From the NCBI GenBank assembly GCA_048500255.1, contig JASNYH010000001.1:682001-746000 (forward strand): a stretch of 64,000 bases of DNA, in the 5' to 3' direction. Origin of the DNA: JAMHWF01 sp048500255 (GTDB lineage: Bacteria; Pseudomonadota; Gammaproteobacteria; Burkholderiales; Burkholderiaceae_C). A model generated the notes under the pieces. It worked only from the letters and a program-made list of their open reading frames with translations, had not been told where the DNA came from and did no database searches. Shown one piece after another: positions 38,848 to 49,406 of the stretch. A program made the position numbers and the translations under genes. Each line of letters opens with the position of its first letter. Position 1 is the stretch's first letter.

Positions 38848-40098
38848 ATGGCGCGCGTCCTCGTCATCGGCACCATGGACACAAAGGGCCGCGAGTCGGC
38901 GTATCTCGCGCAGCGCATCCGCGCGCACGGCTGCGACGTGACCGTCATGGACGTCGGCATCCTGGGCGAGGCGGAGGAGATCTTCTGTGACATCGATCGG
39001 CGCCAGGTGGCCGTGGCGGCCGGGACGACGATCGATGCGCTGCGAAGCGCGGGCAGCCGCGGCAGGGCCGTCGAGGGCATGCGGATCGGCGCCCGAAGGA
39101 TCGCGAAATCGCTGGCCGAACTCGGGCAGGTGCACGGCGCCGTTTCGCTCGGCGGCGCCGAGGGCGCCGTGCTCGCCGCTGCCGTGATGCAGGAGATGCC
39201 GCTCGGGATGCCCAAGACGATCGTGTCCCCGATCGCATCGGGGCGACGCATCTTCGCGCCCTTCATTGGCACGTCGGACATCTCCATGTGGCATTCGGTC
39301 GTCGACATCCTCGGCCTGAACACCATCGCGCGGCGCGTCTTCGACTCGGCCGCGGCGAGCGTGGCGGGTGCGGCCAAGGCCTTCGAGAACTCAATGACCG
39401 ACGGCGATGCGCGCCCGGACAAGAAGCAGATTGGCACCACGATGCTCGGCAACACCACCGCGCCGATCATGTGGATCCGGCGCCGCTTCGAGCCCGGATG
39501 CGGCGACCTCGTCGTCTTCCACGCAAACGGCGTCGGCGGCGCGGCACTCGAGCAGCAGGCGGCCGCAGGCCACCTCGACGGCGTCATCGACTTCACGCTC
39601 AGCGAGATCGTCGGTCACGTTGCGGGGGGCTTTCACGACGCAGGGGCGCACCGGCTCGAAGCGGCAGGTCGCCTCGGCCTGCCGCAGGTGGTGGTGCCGG
39701 GTTGCGTGGACTTCATGGTCTGCGGGCCGCGAAGCGAAGTGCCGGCGCACTGGCGAGGCCGCCCGAGCTACTGCCACAACCCCGAGTTCACGCTGGTCCG
39801 CGCCTCGGAAGACGAGCAGTTGCAGGCCGCACGCGATATCGCGCGCAAGCTCAACGCCGCGCGCGGCCCGGTCGTCGTGCTGGTACCGACGCGCGGTTTG
39901 TCGGTTCCGAACTGCGAAGTCGACCAGCTGGGAGCACCCGGCGCGTTCTGGAACCCACCGCTCGACGCCGACTTCCGCGACGTGCTGCGGCGCGGCCTGG
40001 ACGCCCGCATCGACTACCGCGAGGTCGATGCGCACATCAACGACGAGAGTTTCGCCAGCGAGGTGTTCGACACCGCGCGGGCTGTGTTCAACGTCTGA
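38848..40098 (+). CDS. Tm-1-like ATP-binding protein (UPF0261)
   Basis: A 416-residue protein of the UPF0261 family, related to the N-terminal domain of the tomato virus-resistance protein Tm-1. Recognisable segments are RVLVIGTMDTKGRE at the N-terminus, SLGGAEGAVLAAAVMQEMP, MLGNTTAPIM, VVFHANGVGGAALEQ and VVPGCVDFMV. Members bind ATP, but the bacterial reaction is not known to me. Many are encoded with transporters and hydrolases, as here. Spacing of three bases after dctM places it inside the operon, so it probably acts on the imported compound or a product of it. Confidence 0.88.
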   Translation: MARVLVIGTMDTKGRESAYLAQRIRAHGCDVTVMDVGILGEAEEIFCDIDRRQVAVAAGTTIDALRSAGSRGRAVEGMRIGARRIAKSLAELGQVHGAVSLGGAEGAVLAAAVMQEMPLGMPKTIVSPIASGRRIFAPFIGTSDISMWHSVVDILGLNTIARRVFDSAAASVAGAAKAFENSMTDGDARPDKKQIGTTMLGNTTAPIMWIRRRFEPGCGDLVVFHANGVGGAALEQQAAAGHLDGVIDFTLSEIVGHVAGGFHDAGAHRLEAAGRLGLPQVVVPGCVDFMVCGPRSEVPAHWRGRPSYCHNPEFTLVRASEDEQLQAARDIARKLNAARGPVVVLVPTRGLSVPNCEVDQLGAPGAFWNPPLDADFRDVLRRGLDARIDYREVDAHINDESFASEVFDTARAVFNV

Positions 40099-40116
40099 CT
40101 CCAAGAGGAAACTGCC

Positions 40117-41172
40117 GTGCCGCCCCGTGCCAAGAAGACCCCCGCTGCCCCCGCCAGACCCCGATCCGCACTGACCGGCGCCTATTGCTCGAACGCCGAC
40201 CCGGGGGTCGAACCCTGGAGCCTCGCGAGCGGCGCCGCCGCGCACGTGAAGCCGAGCATGCAGGATGAAGCGCACGCCCCGCGGCGCAAAACGCTCGATC
40301 TCGATTTCCCGTCGTGGTGCCTCGGCGACCTCAGCGCCTCGGACGTGAAGGCCTATCTGCGCTACAGCGACACCATCCTCATCCCAAAGGCGTCCCTGGA
40401 GCAGCACGGCGCGCACCTGCCGCTGTTCTGCGACAGCATCACGGCCAACGAAGTCGCCAAGCGCGCCGGCCGCAAGGCCGGCATCCTCTACACGCCGACG
40501 CTGTGGATGGGCTACAGCCCGCAACACCTGAAGGCACCAGGGCAAGGCACCGGCACGATCACCCTGCGGGTCGAGACCTATCTCAACCTGCTCTACGACG
40601 TCGGACGTTCGCTGATCCACCACGGCTTCAGGCGGCTGATCTTCGTCAACGGCCACGGCTCGAACATCAAGGTGGTCGACCCGGTGTTGCGCAAGCTCCG
40701 CAACGAGACCGGCGCGTTGATCAGCTACTACAAGCCCTACGCGGAACGCTATCTCGGCATGCTCGCCGACGTGCTCGAAGGCCCGGTGGAGGAGACCCCC
40801 GGCTGGCATGCGGGTGAGCTCGAGACGTCGCAATGCCTGTGCCACGACCCGCGGCTCGTCCGCATGGATCGTGCGGTATCCGACCAGGCACACACGCCCA
40901 AGTGGCTCGGCAAGGCCTGGACCAAGAAGGACGGCATGCCCGACATCGAGTTTCAGGGCTACAGCTACTTCAACATGCCCTTCGAACACGAAGAGTTCAC
41001 CGAATCCGGCGTCATGGGCAACCCGATGCGCGCGGCGGCCTACAAGGGCGAGATCGCGTTCAACCGCTTCGCCAATCACCTCATCGACGCGGTGCACGAA
41101 CTCGAGAAGGTCAAGCTCCACATGCACGACATCGACTGGACCGCGGGCAAGACGATGGGAGGTGTGTCGTGA
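40117..41172 (+). CDS. Creatininase-family amidohydrolase
   Basis: A 351-residue metal-dependent hydrolase. Metal ligands are apparent in EQHGAHLPLFCDS, FVNGHGSNIK and HAGELETS, the three motifs of creatininase-family enzymes, which open cyclic amides or cleave formamide-type bonds. About 60 poorly conserved residues precede the domain, more than usual. Later insertions around MPDIEFQGYSYFNMPFEHEEF distinguish it from true creatininase. Start GTG at 40117 follows a GAGGAA site. The substrate is unknown; position in the operon suggests the imported compound contains, or is converted to, an amide or lactone-like bond. Confidence 0.88.
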   Translation: MPPRAKKTPAAPARPRSALTGAYCSNADPGVEPWSLASGAAAHVKPSMQDEAHAPRRKTLDLDFPSWCLGDLSASDVKAYLRYSDTILIPKASLEQHGAHLPLFCDSITANEVAKRAGRKAGILYTPTLWMGYSPQHLKAPGQGTGTITLRVETYLNLLYDVGRSLIHHGFRRLIFVNGHGSNIKVVDPVLRKLRNETGALISYYKPYAERYLGMLADVLEGPVEETPGWHAGELETSQCLCHDPRLVRMDRAVSDQAHTPKWLGKAWTKKDGMPDIEFQGYSYFNMPFEHEEFTESGVMGNPMRAAAYKGEIAFNRFANHLIDAVHELEKVKLHMHDIDWTAGKTMGGVS

Positions 41173-42647
41173 GCGGTGACCGGCTCGCGCGCTATCCGGT
41201 CACGGGATCGCGCTCGGATTTCGATTCGCGCGCGCTCGCCGCGGAGCTCGGCGCGATCGTCGGTGCCGATCGCGTTCTCGTCGGGCCGGAGGCGAGGCGA
41301 CGCCATGCCGGCGACATGAGCTGGCTGACCTACATTCATGCCCACCACGGACAGCCACTGGCGCGACACGACGTCGTCGCGACGCCAGTGTCGACTCAGG
41401 AAGTGGCTGCGATCATGAAGCTCGCGTCGCGACTGGACGTGCCGGTGACGCCGGTCGGCGGCGCGTCGGGCGTGCAGGGTGCGGCAAACGCGACCTGCGG
41501 GGGCATCCTGCTCGACTTGAGCGCGATGAACCAGGTGCGACGGCTCGACGGCAAGTCGCTCACCTGTGTCGTCGAGCCGGGCATGAACGTCAAGGCCTTC
41601 GAGGAGCAGCTCAACTCGCAAGGACTGAGCTTCACCCACTATCCGGCCTCGGCGGAGTGGGCAAGCATCGGAGGTTGCGTTGGCGCCCGGGGCTCCGGCG
41701 TGCTGTCGACGAAGTACGGCACGATCCAGGATCACGTGCTGAGCGCCGAGCTCGTTCTCCCCGGCGGCGACGTCGTTCAGCTGCCCGCCGTGCCGCGTCA
41801 CGGCGTCGGCCCCGAATTGACGCAACTCTTCATCGGCAGCGAAGGGACGCTCGGCGTGATCACCGCCGTGACCGTCAGGTTGCGCAATCTGCCGGCGCAC
41901 CGCAAGTTCGCCGCCTTCCGCTTCGACGACCTGGCGGCGGGCATCGAGGCCGGACGACGCATCATGACGACCGGCGCACGGCCGGCGGTGATGAGGCTCT
42001 ACGACCGAGAAGCGGCCGTTCACAGCCTGGATCGCGCGGTGCAGGCGGGTCTCGACAACGTGACGATGGTGTTGATGGTCGACGGGGATCACGCTGCCCT
42101 CGTCGAGGCCGAAGTCGGAGTCTGCCGCGATCTCTGCCGGGAACAGGGTGGGCGAGACATCGGCTCGGAGGTGGGGCAAAGGTGGTGGGACAAGCGCTAC
42201 GTCTTCTATCACCCGCCGCACGCACCGCAGCTGCCGCAGATCTGGTGCACGATGGACGCTGTCGCCGACTTCGCGCACATCGAGGGCGTGTACGACGCGG
42301 TCACGAAGGCGATGCACGAGGCGGTCGACCCGGCCTGGGGGATGACCCTGAAGACGCACTTGTCGCACTGGTACGACTGGGGCTCGATGATCTATCCGCG
42401 CTTCGGCATCCCGAAAGGGCCGGATGATCTCGACAAGGCCCTCGAGCTGCACGATTCGATCGTTCGTGCGGCGACCGTTGCAGCGCTGGAAGCGGGCGGG
42501 GTGATGAACGACCACCACGGGGTCGGCCTGCGACTCGCGCCCTACATGGAACGGCAGTTCGGGGTCGAAGGGCTGAGGCTGCTGCGCAGCATCAAGGCGG
42601 CGATCGACCCCGGGCGCGTTCTCTGTCCTGGGAAACTCGGCATGTAA
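41169..42647 (+). CDS. FAD-linked oxidase (D-2-hydroxyacid dehydrogenase/AGPS-like)
   Basis: A 492-residue flavoenzyme of the GlcD/D-lactate dehydrogenase/alkyl-DHAP synthase superfamily. An FAD-binding PCMH domain has TPVGGASGVQGAA, the pyrophosphate-binding loop WASIGGCVGARGSGVLSTKYG and FIGSEGTLGVIT. The C-terminal cap ends with GGVMNDHHGVGLR and IDPGRVLCPGKLG. The HHGVG pattern favours the alkyl-DHAP synthase-like branch. Such enzymes commonly oxidise 2-hydroxy acids to 2-keto acids. The GTG start overlaps the creatininase-like stop (GTGA). It is the last gene of the TRAP operon. Confidence 0.9.
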   Translation: MSGDRLARYPVTGSRSDFDSRALAAELGAIVGADRVLVGPEARRRHAGDMSWLTYIHAHHGQPLARHDVVATPVSTQEVAAIMKLASRLDVPVTPVGGASGVQGAANATCGGILLDLSAMNQVRRLDGKSLTCVVEPGMNVKAFEEQLNSQGLSFTHYPASAEWASIGGCVGARGSGVLSTKYGTIQDHVLSAELVLPGGDVVQLPAVPRHGVGPELTQLFIGSEGTLGVITAVTVRLRNLPAHRKFAAFRFDDLAAGIEAGRRIMTTGARPAVMRLYDREAAVHSLDRAVQAGLDNVTMVLMVDGDHAALVEAEVGVCRDLCREQGGRDIGSEVGQRWWDKRYVFYHPPHAPQLPQIWCTMDAVADFAHIEGVYDAVTKAMHEAVDPAWGMTLKTHLSHWYDWGSMIYPRFGIPKGPDDLDKALELHDSIVRAATVAALEAGGVMNDHHGVGLRLAPYMERQFGVEGLRLLRSIKAAIDPGRVLCPGKLGM

Positions 42648-42754
42648 CGGTTGCCGGCCGCAGTTCGGGGGCTCGCAGGAGGCCGCTGAAGCCGGCGGAC
42701 ACGAAGCAGACCACCGTGCCGGCACTCGACCACGCCGCGCTCCATGGCGACCGC

Positions 42755-42791
42755 GGAAAAAGAGCAGGGGCCCGGATTTCATCCGGGCCCC
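42755..42791 (-). terminator. Terminator of tmRNA
   Basis: An 11-base-pair hairpin (GGGGCCCGGAT / ATCCGGGCCCC, 3-base loop, 42767-42791) followed on the minus strand by a TTTTT run. It lies 8 bases beyond the tmRNA 3' end and may also stop the TRAP operon coming from the other side. Confidence 0.88.
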
Positions 42792-42798
42792 TTGCGAC

Positions 42799-43171
42799 TG
42801 GTGGAGCCGGCGGGAATCGAACCCGCGTCCGCAAGCCTTCGTCAGGCAGTTCTACATGCGTAGCTGTCTGGTTTGGATTTAGGGACGAAGGTCGCGCAGC
42901 AGCACGCTACCCCCACCCCGAGTCACTTGATTTAGCCGCGCACCGAGTGACCCGGCGTGCAGCGATCCGATGTGAGTGACCTCGCAGCCGTTGGGTCTTG
43001 CGACTTCAGGCCCAGCCCATCGGAGAGCTGTTGCGAGGCTCGCCGGTGTTAAGCGGCGAGGGCGAAACGTTCGTCGTTCGCAGTTACTTGCTTCCAGTGG
43101 ATTTACGAGCGTACTGGTGCTCGGCATGCCCTGACCTCACTCCGAACCCGCGTCGAAGCCAAGTCGGCCCC
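42799..43171 (-). ncRNA. ssrA: tmRNA (transfer-messenger RNA)
   Basis: Rescues stalled ribosomes by tagging unfinished proteins. The 5' end (GGGGCCGACTTGGC) and the 3' end (GGGTTCGATTCCCGCC, then GGCTCCACCA) form the tRNA-like half, with an encoded CCA. Inside, the resume codon is followed by GCG AAC GAC GAA CGT TTC GCC, then CTC GCC GCT TAA, giving tag ANDERFALAA, the betaproteobacterial form. It is 373 bases, a normal one-piece tmRNA. Gene lies 12 bases from the gph stop; its promoter is inside gph. Confidence 0.97.
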
Positions 43172-43180
43172 ATGCGCGAG

Positions 43181-43207
43181 ATTTTAGGCCAGACCCGCGA
43201 GTTTCAA
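43181..43207 (-). promoter_or_regulatory. tmRNA promoter inside the 3' end of gph
   Basis: On the minus strand TAAAAT (43181-43186) ends 9 bases before the tmRNA 5' end. TTGAAA (43202-43207) is the best -35, though the 15-base spacing is short; the overlapping CTTGAA or TCTTGA give 16 or 17. Most of it lies within gph codons. Confidence 0.5.
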
Positions 43208-43861
43208 GATCTCGCGGGGTTGCTCGACGACGTGGTCGGCGCCCCAAGCGTGCATCGGTTCCCCCTCGCCGAGATATCCCCACGCGGCGACGGCGGTGCG
43301 CATGCCGGCGGCACGGCCGGCCTGCACGTCACGCAGGTCGTCGCCGACGTAGAGGCAGCCGGCTGCAGCGACGCCGACGCGGCGCGCCGCCTCGAGCAGC
43401 GGCTCGGGGTGCGGCTTGGCGTGGGGCGTCGTGTCGCCGGCGATCACGACGGCGGCGCGCCGCTGCAGGCCCAGCCCCTCGACGACGGGCCGAGTGAATC
43501 GCTCGGCCTTGTTGGTCACGATGCCCCAGGGCAGGCCGCGCGCCTCGACGGCGTCGAGCAGCGCGTCGACGGCCTCGAAGACGCGCGTCTCGCGCAGCAG
43601 CCGCGTTGCGTAATGGGCGAGAAACGCTTCGCGCAGCGCCTCGAAGCCGTCGTCGCCCGGCGCGACGCCGAAGGCGCGGCCGACCATGCCGCGCGCGCCG
43701 GCGCCGACCATCGGCCGCAGCTGCGCATACGCCAGCGGCTTCAGGCCGCGCGCGACACGCAGGTCGTTGGCCGTGCCGGCGAGGTCGGGCGCACTGTCGA
43801 CCAGCGTGCCGTCGAGGTCGAACAGCAGCAGCGTCAGCGGCCGCGGCCCGGCGGCCGTCAT
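43184..43861 (-). CDS. gph: Phosphoglycolate phosphatase
   Basis: A 225-residue HAD-superfamily phosphatase. Catalytic Asp pair in LFDLDGTLVDS, the Thr motif in GIVTNKAERF, Lys in TTPHAKPHPEP and the acidic motif YVGDDLRDVQAG are all present, fitting Gph, which removes 2-phosphoglycolate made by DNA repair or oxygenation reactions. The ATG at 43861 overlaps the ubiG stop (ATGA), so both are translated together. Confidence 0.93.
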   Translation of the reverse strand: MTAAGPRPLTLLLFDLDGTLVDSAPDLAGTANDLRVARGLKPLAYAQLRPMVGAGARGMVGRAFGVAPGDDGFEALREAFLAHYATRLLRETRVFEAVDALLDAVEARGLPWGIVTNKAERFTRPVVEGLGLQRRAAVVIAGDTTPHAKPHPEPLLEAARRVGVAAAGCLYVGDDLRDVQAGRAAGMRTAVAAWGYLGEGEPMHAWGADHVVEQPREILKLAGLA

Positions 43862-44577
43862 GCCGGCTTCCTGCAATGCAGCATGTAGTTGACGCTGGTG
43901 TCGCCGCTCAATGCATAGCGCCGCGTCAGCGGGTTGTATTCGAGGCCGCACGATTCCTCGACATCGAGACCGGCCTGGCGGCAGCACTGCGCCAACTCGC
44001 TCGGTTTGATGAAGCGCGCATATTCGTGCGTGCCCTTGGGCAGCAGCCCGAGCACGTATTCGGCGCCGACGATGGCGAACAGGAACGACTTCAGGTTGCG
44101 GCTGAGCGTCGACAGGAACAGCGCGCCGCCCGGTCTCAGCAGCCGAGCGCACGCGCCGACGACGGACTGCGGGTCGGGCACGTGCTCGAGCATCTCCATG
44201 CAGGTGACGACGTCGTACCGCGCCGGCTGCTCGTCGGCCAGCGCCTCGACCGACACCAGCCGGTACGCGACCGTTGGCGTCTGCGCCTCCAGCGCATGCA
44301 GTTGCGCCACCTTCAGCGGCTTGTCGGCAAGGTCGATGCCGAGCACGTCGGCGCCGCGGCGCGCCATCGCATCCGACAAGATGCCGCCGCCGCAGCCGAC
44401 GTCGACGACGCGCGCCCCGGCCAGCGGCGCGCGCGACGCGATCCAGTCCAGGCGCAGCGGATTGATCTGGTGCAGCGGCTTGAACTCGCTGTCGGGGTCC
44501 CACCAGCGGTGGGCCAGTTCGCTGAACTTGGCGAGCTCCTGCGGATCGGCGTTGAGGTCTTGCGTCGTCGTCGTCAT
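43858..44577 (-). CDS. ubiG: Ubiquinone biosynthesis O-methyltransferase
   Basis: A 239-residue SAM-dependent enzyme that methylates two hydroxyl groups during ubiquinone synthesis. The SAM-binding motif VVDVGCGGGILSDAMA, the RWWDPDSEFKPLHQINPLRLDWI segment shared by UbiG proteins in two parts, and CMEMLEHVPDP are present. The ATG at 44577 begins MTTTTQDLN; an upstream in-frame start would lie in the terminator region. It is followed directly by gph with a four-base overlap, the standard Burkholderiales arrangement. Confidence 0.95.
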   Translation of the reverse strand: MTTTTQDLNADPQELAKFSELAHRWWDPDSEFKPLHQINPLRLDWIASRAPLAGARVVDVGCGGGILSDAMARRGADVLGIDLADKPLKVAQLHALEAQTPTVAYRLVSVEALADEQPARYDVVTCMEMLEHVPDPQSVVGACARLLRPGGALFLSTLSRNLKSFLFAIVGAEYVLGLLPKGTHEYARFIKPSELAQCCRQAGLDVEESCGLEYNPLTRRYALSGDTSVNYMLHCRKPA

Positions 44578-44599
44578 GACGCGATCGTAGCGCCCCGCC

Positions 44600-44627
44600 A
44601 AAAGAAAAACCCCGCCGCAGCGGGGTT
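44600..44627 (-). terminator. Terminator after the OmpA-family gene
   Basis: Hairpin AACCCCGC / GCGGGGTT with a 4-base loop, followed on the minus strand by TTTTTCTTTT. It lies 24 bases past the stop of the OmpA-family gene and just before ubiG. Confidence 0.88.
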
Positions 44628-44650
44628 CCTCGAACGGTCGCGAGACTCGA

Positions 44651-45319
44651 TCAGCGGCGCGTGCGCGTGCCGACGACCTCGATCTCGACGCGCCGGTTCT
44701 TGGCGCGGCCTTCGCGCGTCTTGTTGTCGGCGACGGGCTGCTTCTCGCCCTTGCCTTCGGTGTAGACGCGGTTCTTCTCGACGCCCTTGCTCGTCAGGTA
44801 CGCCTTGACGGCCTCGGAGCGGCGCACCGACAGGCGCTGATTGTAGGCATCGGTGCCGACCGCGTCGGTGTGCCCGACGGCGATGATCACCTCGAGGTTG
44901 ACGCCCTTGATCTTCTCGACCACGTCGTCGAGCTTGGCGCGGCCTTCCGGCTTGAGCACAGCCTTGTCGAAATCGAAGAAGGCATCGGCGGCGAACGTCA
45001 CCTTCTCGCTGGTCGGCGCGGCGGGCGCCGGAGCGGGAGCGGGACGCGGAGCAGCGGCCGGCGGGGGCGGCGGGGGCGGCGGGGGCGGCGGCATGGCAGC
45101 ACGCGGCGCGGGCGGCGGCGGCACGCCATCGCAGCCCTGCACGCCGGTGGCCGGGGTCCAGCCGGCATCGCGCCAGCAGTACTCGTTGGTGCCGTTCTTC
45201 CAGACGGTCCCGTCGTTCGCGCGCCAGTTGTCCACCGCCGTCTGGGCGAAGGCACCGCTCGCCGTCGCGCAGAGGGCGGCAGTCGCGAAGAGCGACGCTA
45301 CCTTGTTCAATTTCTTCAT
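44651..45319 (-). CDS. OmpA-family outer-membrane/peptidoglycan-binding protein
   Basis: A 222-residue exported protein. A signal peptide (residues 1-25, ending GAFA-Q) is followed by a short Trp/Cys-containing region (NEYCWRDAGW) and a long Pro-rich linker with eleven consecutive prolines. The C-terminal OmpA-like peptidoglycan-binding domain has FFDFDKAVLKPEG, GHTDAVGTDAYNQRLSVRR and the ending REGRAKNRRVEIEV. It lacks a recognisable beta-barrel, so it probably links the outer membrane or periplasm to the cell wall. An AGGAG site precedes the ATG. It diverges from gyrA. Confidence 0.92.
   Translation of the reverse strand: MKKLNKVASLFATAALCATASGAFAQTAVDNWRANDGTVWKNGTNEYCWRDAGWTPATGVQGCDGVPPPPAPRAAMPPPPPPPPPPPAAAPRPAPAPAPAAPTSEKVTFAADAFFDFDKAVLKPEGRAKLDDVVEKIKGVNLEVIIAVGHTDAVGTDAYNQRLSVRRSEAVKAYLTSKGVEKNRVYTEGKGEKQPVADNKTREGRAKNRRVEIEVVGTRTRR
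45063..45089. repeat. Three tandem 9-base repeats in the OmpA-family gene
   Basis: GGGGGCGGC is repeated three times without change and encodes nine of the prolines of the linker on the minus strand. Adjacent GCGGGA repeats encode Pro-Ala. The unit is a multiple of three, so copy-number change would vary linker length without a frameshift. Confidence 0.85.
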
Positions 45320-45529
45320 GATTCTCCTCTCGAGGAAAGCCGCAGTTGGGTGCTGCGTTACGTCCAAACACCGGATTCGAAATCGGGGGAACAACCGCGA
45401 ACCCCGGATGAGTCAGGGTTCACAACCGACGGCAAATTGTGCCATAGCGACTCCGAGGCCCACTTATTTGGCAGGCCCGTGCCGCCTGCTGCGCCCGCCT
45501 GTTGCTCGATCGCCACAGAGCCCAGCAAT

Positions 45530-45535
45530 TAGAAT
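45530..45535 (+). promoter_or_regulatory. -10 element upstream of gyrA
   Basis: TAGAAT, 63 bases before gyrA, within the 279-base divergent gap (45320-45598). No good -35. On the other strand CACAAT (45436-45441) is a weak -10 candidate for the OmpA-family gene. Confidence 0.4.
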
Positions 45536-45598
45536 TCCCGCCTCGCGTGCGCGTCCGCGCTGCCCTTCCTCGTTGCCCCGGCCGCTGCGCCCTGCCGC

Positions 45599-48232
<2,634 letters not shown>

Positions 48233-48236
48233 GCCT

Positions 48237-48267
48237 CTCGCATCCGCCGCCCGGCGGCGGATGCGAG
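48237..48267. repeat. 15-base perfect inverted repeat between gyrA and pheA
   Basis: CTCGCATCCGCCGCC and its exact complement are separated by one base, starting five bases after the gyrA stop and ending 14 bases before pheA. There is no T-run, so a simple terminator is doubtful. It might be an mRNA-stabilising hairpin, an attenuating structure before pheA, or a REP-type element. Confidence 0.65.
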
Positions 48268-48281
48268 AATGCGCCGCAGCC

Positions 48282-49388
48282 ATGGCCGACACCCCCGCCC
48301 TGCCCGATCCCGAACTGCACGCGCTGCGCCACCGCATCGATGCCGTCGACCGCGAGCTGCTCGCGCTGCTGAACCGGCGCGCCGCGCTGGCGCAGGAGGT
48401 CGGCGAGATCAAGAAGCGCGAGGGCTCGGTCGTCTTCCGCCCCGAGCGCGAGGCACAGGTGATCGACGGGCTGAAGGCCGCGAACGCCGGCCCGCTGCGC
48501 ACCGACAGCATCGCGCCGATCTGGCGCGAGATCATGTCGGCCTGCCGCTCGCTCGAGACGCCGACGCGCATCGCCTACCTCGGACCGGCGGGCACGTTCA
48601 GCGAGCTGGCGGCGCTCGGCTTCTTCGGCTCGTCGATCGTGCGCGTGCCGTGCGCGAGCATCGACGAAGTGTTCCGCACCACCACTGCCGGCGCGGCCGA
48701 CTTCGGCGTCGTGCCGGTCGAGAACTCGACGGAAGGCGTCGTCGCGCGCTCGCTCGACCTGTTTCTCACGACGCCGCTGTTCATCATCGGCGAGACCAGC
48801 CTGTTCGTGCGCCACAACCTGCTGCGCAAGACGGACTCGCTCGACGGCATCGCGGCGGTGTGCGCGCACCCGCAGGCGCTCGCGCAGTGCCACGGCTGGC
48901 TTTCGAACCACCTGCCCAACGTCGAGCGGCGGCCGGTGTCGAGCAATGCCGAGGGCGCGCGGCTGGCGGGCCTCGACGCGTCGCTGGCCGGCATCGCCAG
49001 CGAGCGCGCGGCCAGCGAGTTCGGCCTGCACGTCGTCGCGCCGGCGATCCAGGACGATCCGCACAACCGCACGCGCTTCGCCATCGTCACGCACCCCGAT
49101 CGCCACCCGCAGCCGCAGGCCTCGGGACACGACTGCACCAGCCTCGTCGTCTCGGTCGCCAACCGACCAGGCGCGGTGCACGACATGCTCGTGCCGCTCA
49201 AGCGCCACGGCGTGTCGATGTCGCGCTTCGAGTCGCGGCCGGCGCGCTCGGGTCAGTGGGAGTACTACTTCTACATCGACGTGCAAGGCCATCCGCAGGA
49301 GCCCGCGGTCGCCGCCGCGCTCGCCGAGCTGCGCGGCGTGTGCGCCTTCTTCAAGCTGCTCGGCACGTACCCCGTCGACGTGCACTGA
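48282..49388 (+). CDS. pheA: Bifunctional chorismate mutase/prephenate dehydratase
   Basis: A 368-residue P-protein of phenylalanine synthesis. The N-terminal AroQ chorismate mutase domain is about 10-95 (LRHRIDAVDRELLALLNRR). The prephenate dehydratase domain is about 98-275, with YLGPAGTFSE, VVPVENSTEG and the catalytic-site NRTRFAIV. A C-terminal ACT regulatory domain binds phenylalanine, with ESRPARSGQWEY. The ATG at 48282 is used. In many Burkholderiales serC lies between gyrA and pheA; here it is absent. Confidence 0.96.
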   Translation: MADTPALPDPELHALRHRIDAVDRELLALLNRRAALAQEVGEIKKREGSVVFRPEREAQVIDGLKAANAGPLRTDSIAPIWREIMSACRSLETPTRIAYLGPAGTFSELAALGFFGSSIVRVPCASIDEVFRTTTAGAADFGVVPVENSTEGVVARSLDLFLTTPLFIIGETSLFVRHNLLRKTDSLDGIAAVCAHPQALAQCHGWLSNHLPNVERRPVSSNAEGARLAGLDASLAGIASERAASEFGLHVVAPAIQDDPHNRTRFAIVTHPDRHPQPQASGHDCTSLVVSVANRPGAVHDMLVPLKRHGVSMSRFESRPARSGQWEYYFYIDVQGHPQEPAVAAALAELRGVCAFFKLLGTYPVDVH

Positions 49389-49406
49389 CCGACACGCGCG
49401 CCCCGC

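Noticed and set aside
40117..41172. Calling the hydrolase a true creatininase
   Set aside because: Metal motifs fit the family, but the long N-terminus and insertions differ, and no creatinine pathway genes are nearby.
42799..42880. tRNA-like sequence with GGTTCGATTCC
   Set aside because: It is the 3' tRNA-like half of tmRNA; the tag reading frame and matching 5' half are present, so it is not a separate tRNA.
45436..45450. Sigma-54 site TGGCAC...TTGC upstream of the OmpA-family gene
   Set aside because: The spacing between the two blocks is two bases too short for a -24/-12 promoter.
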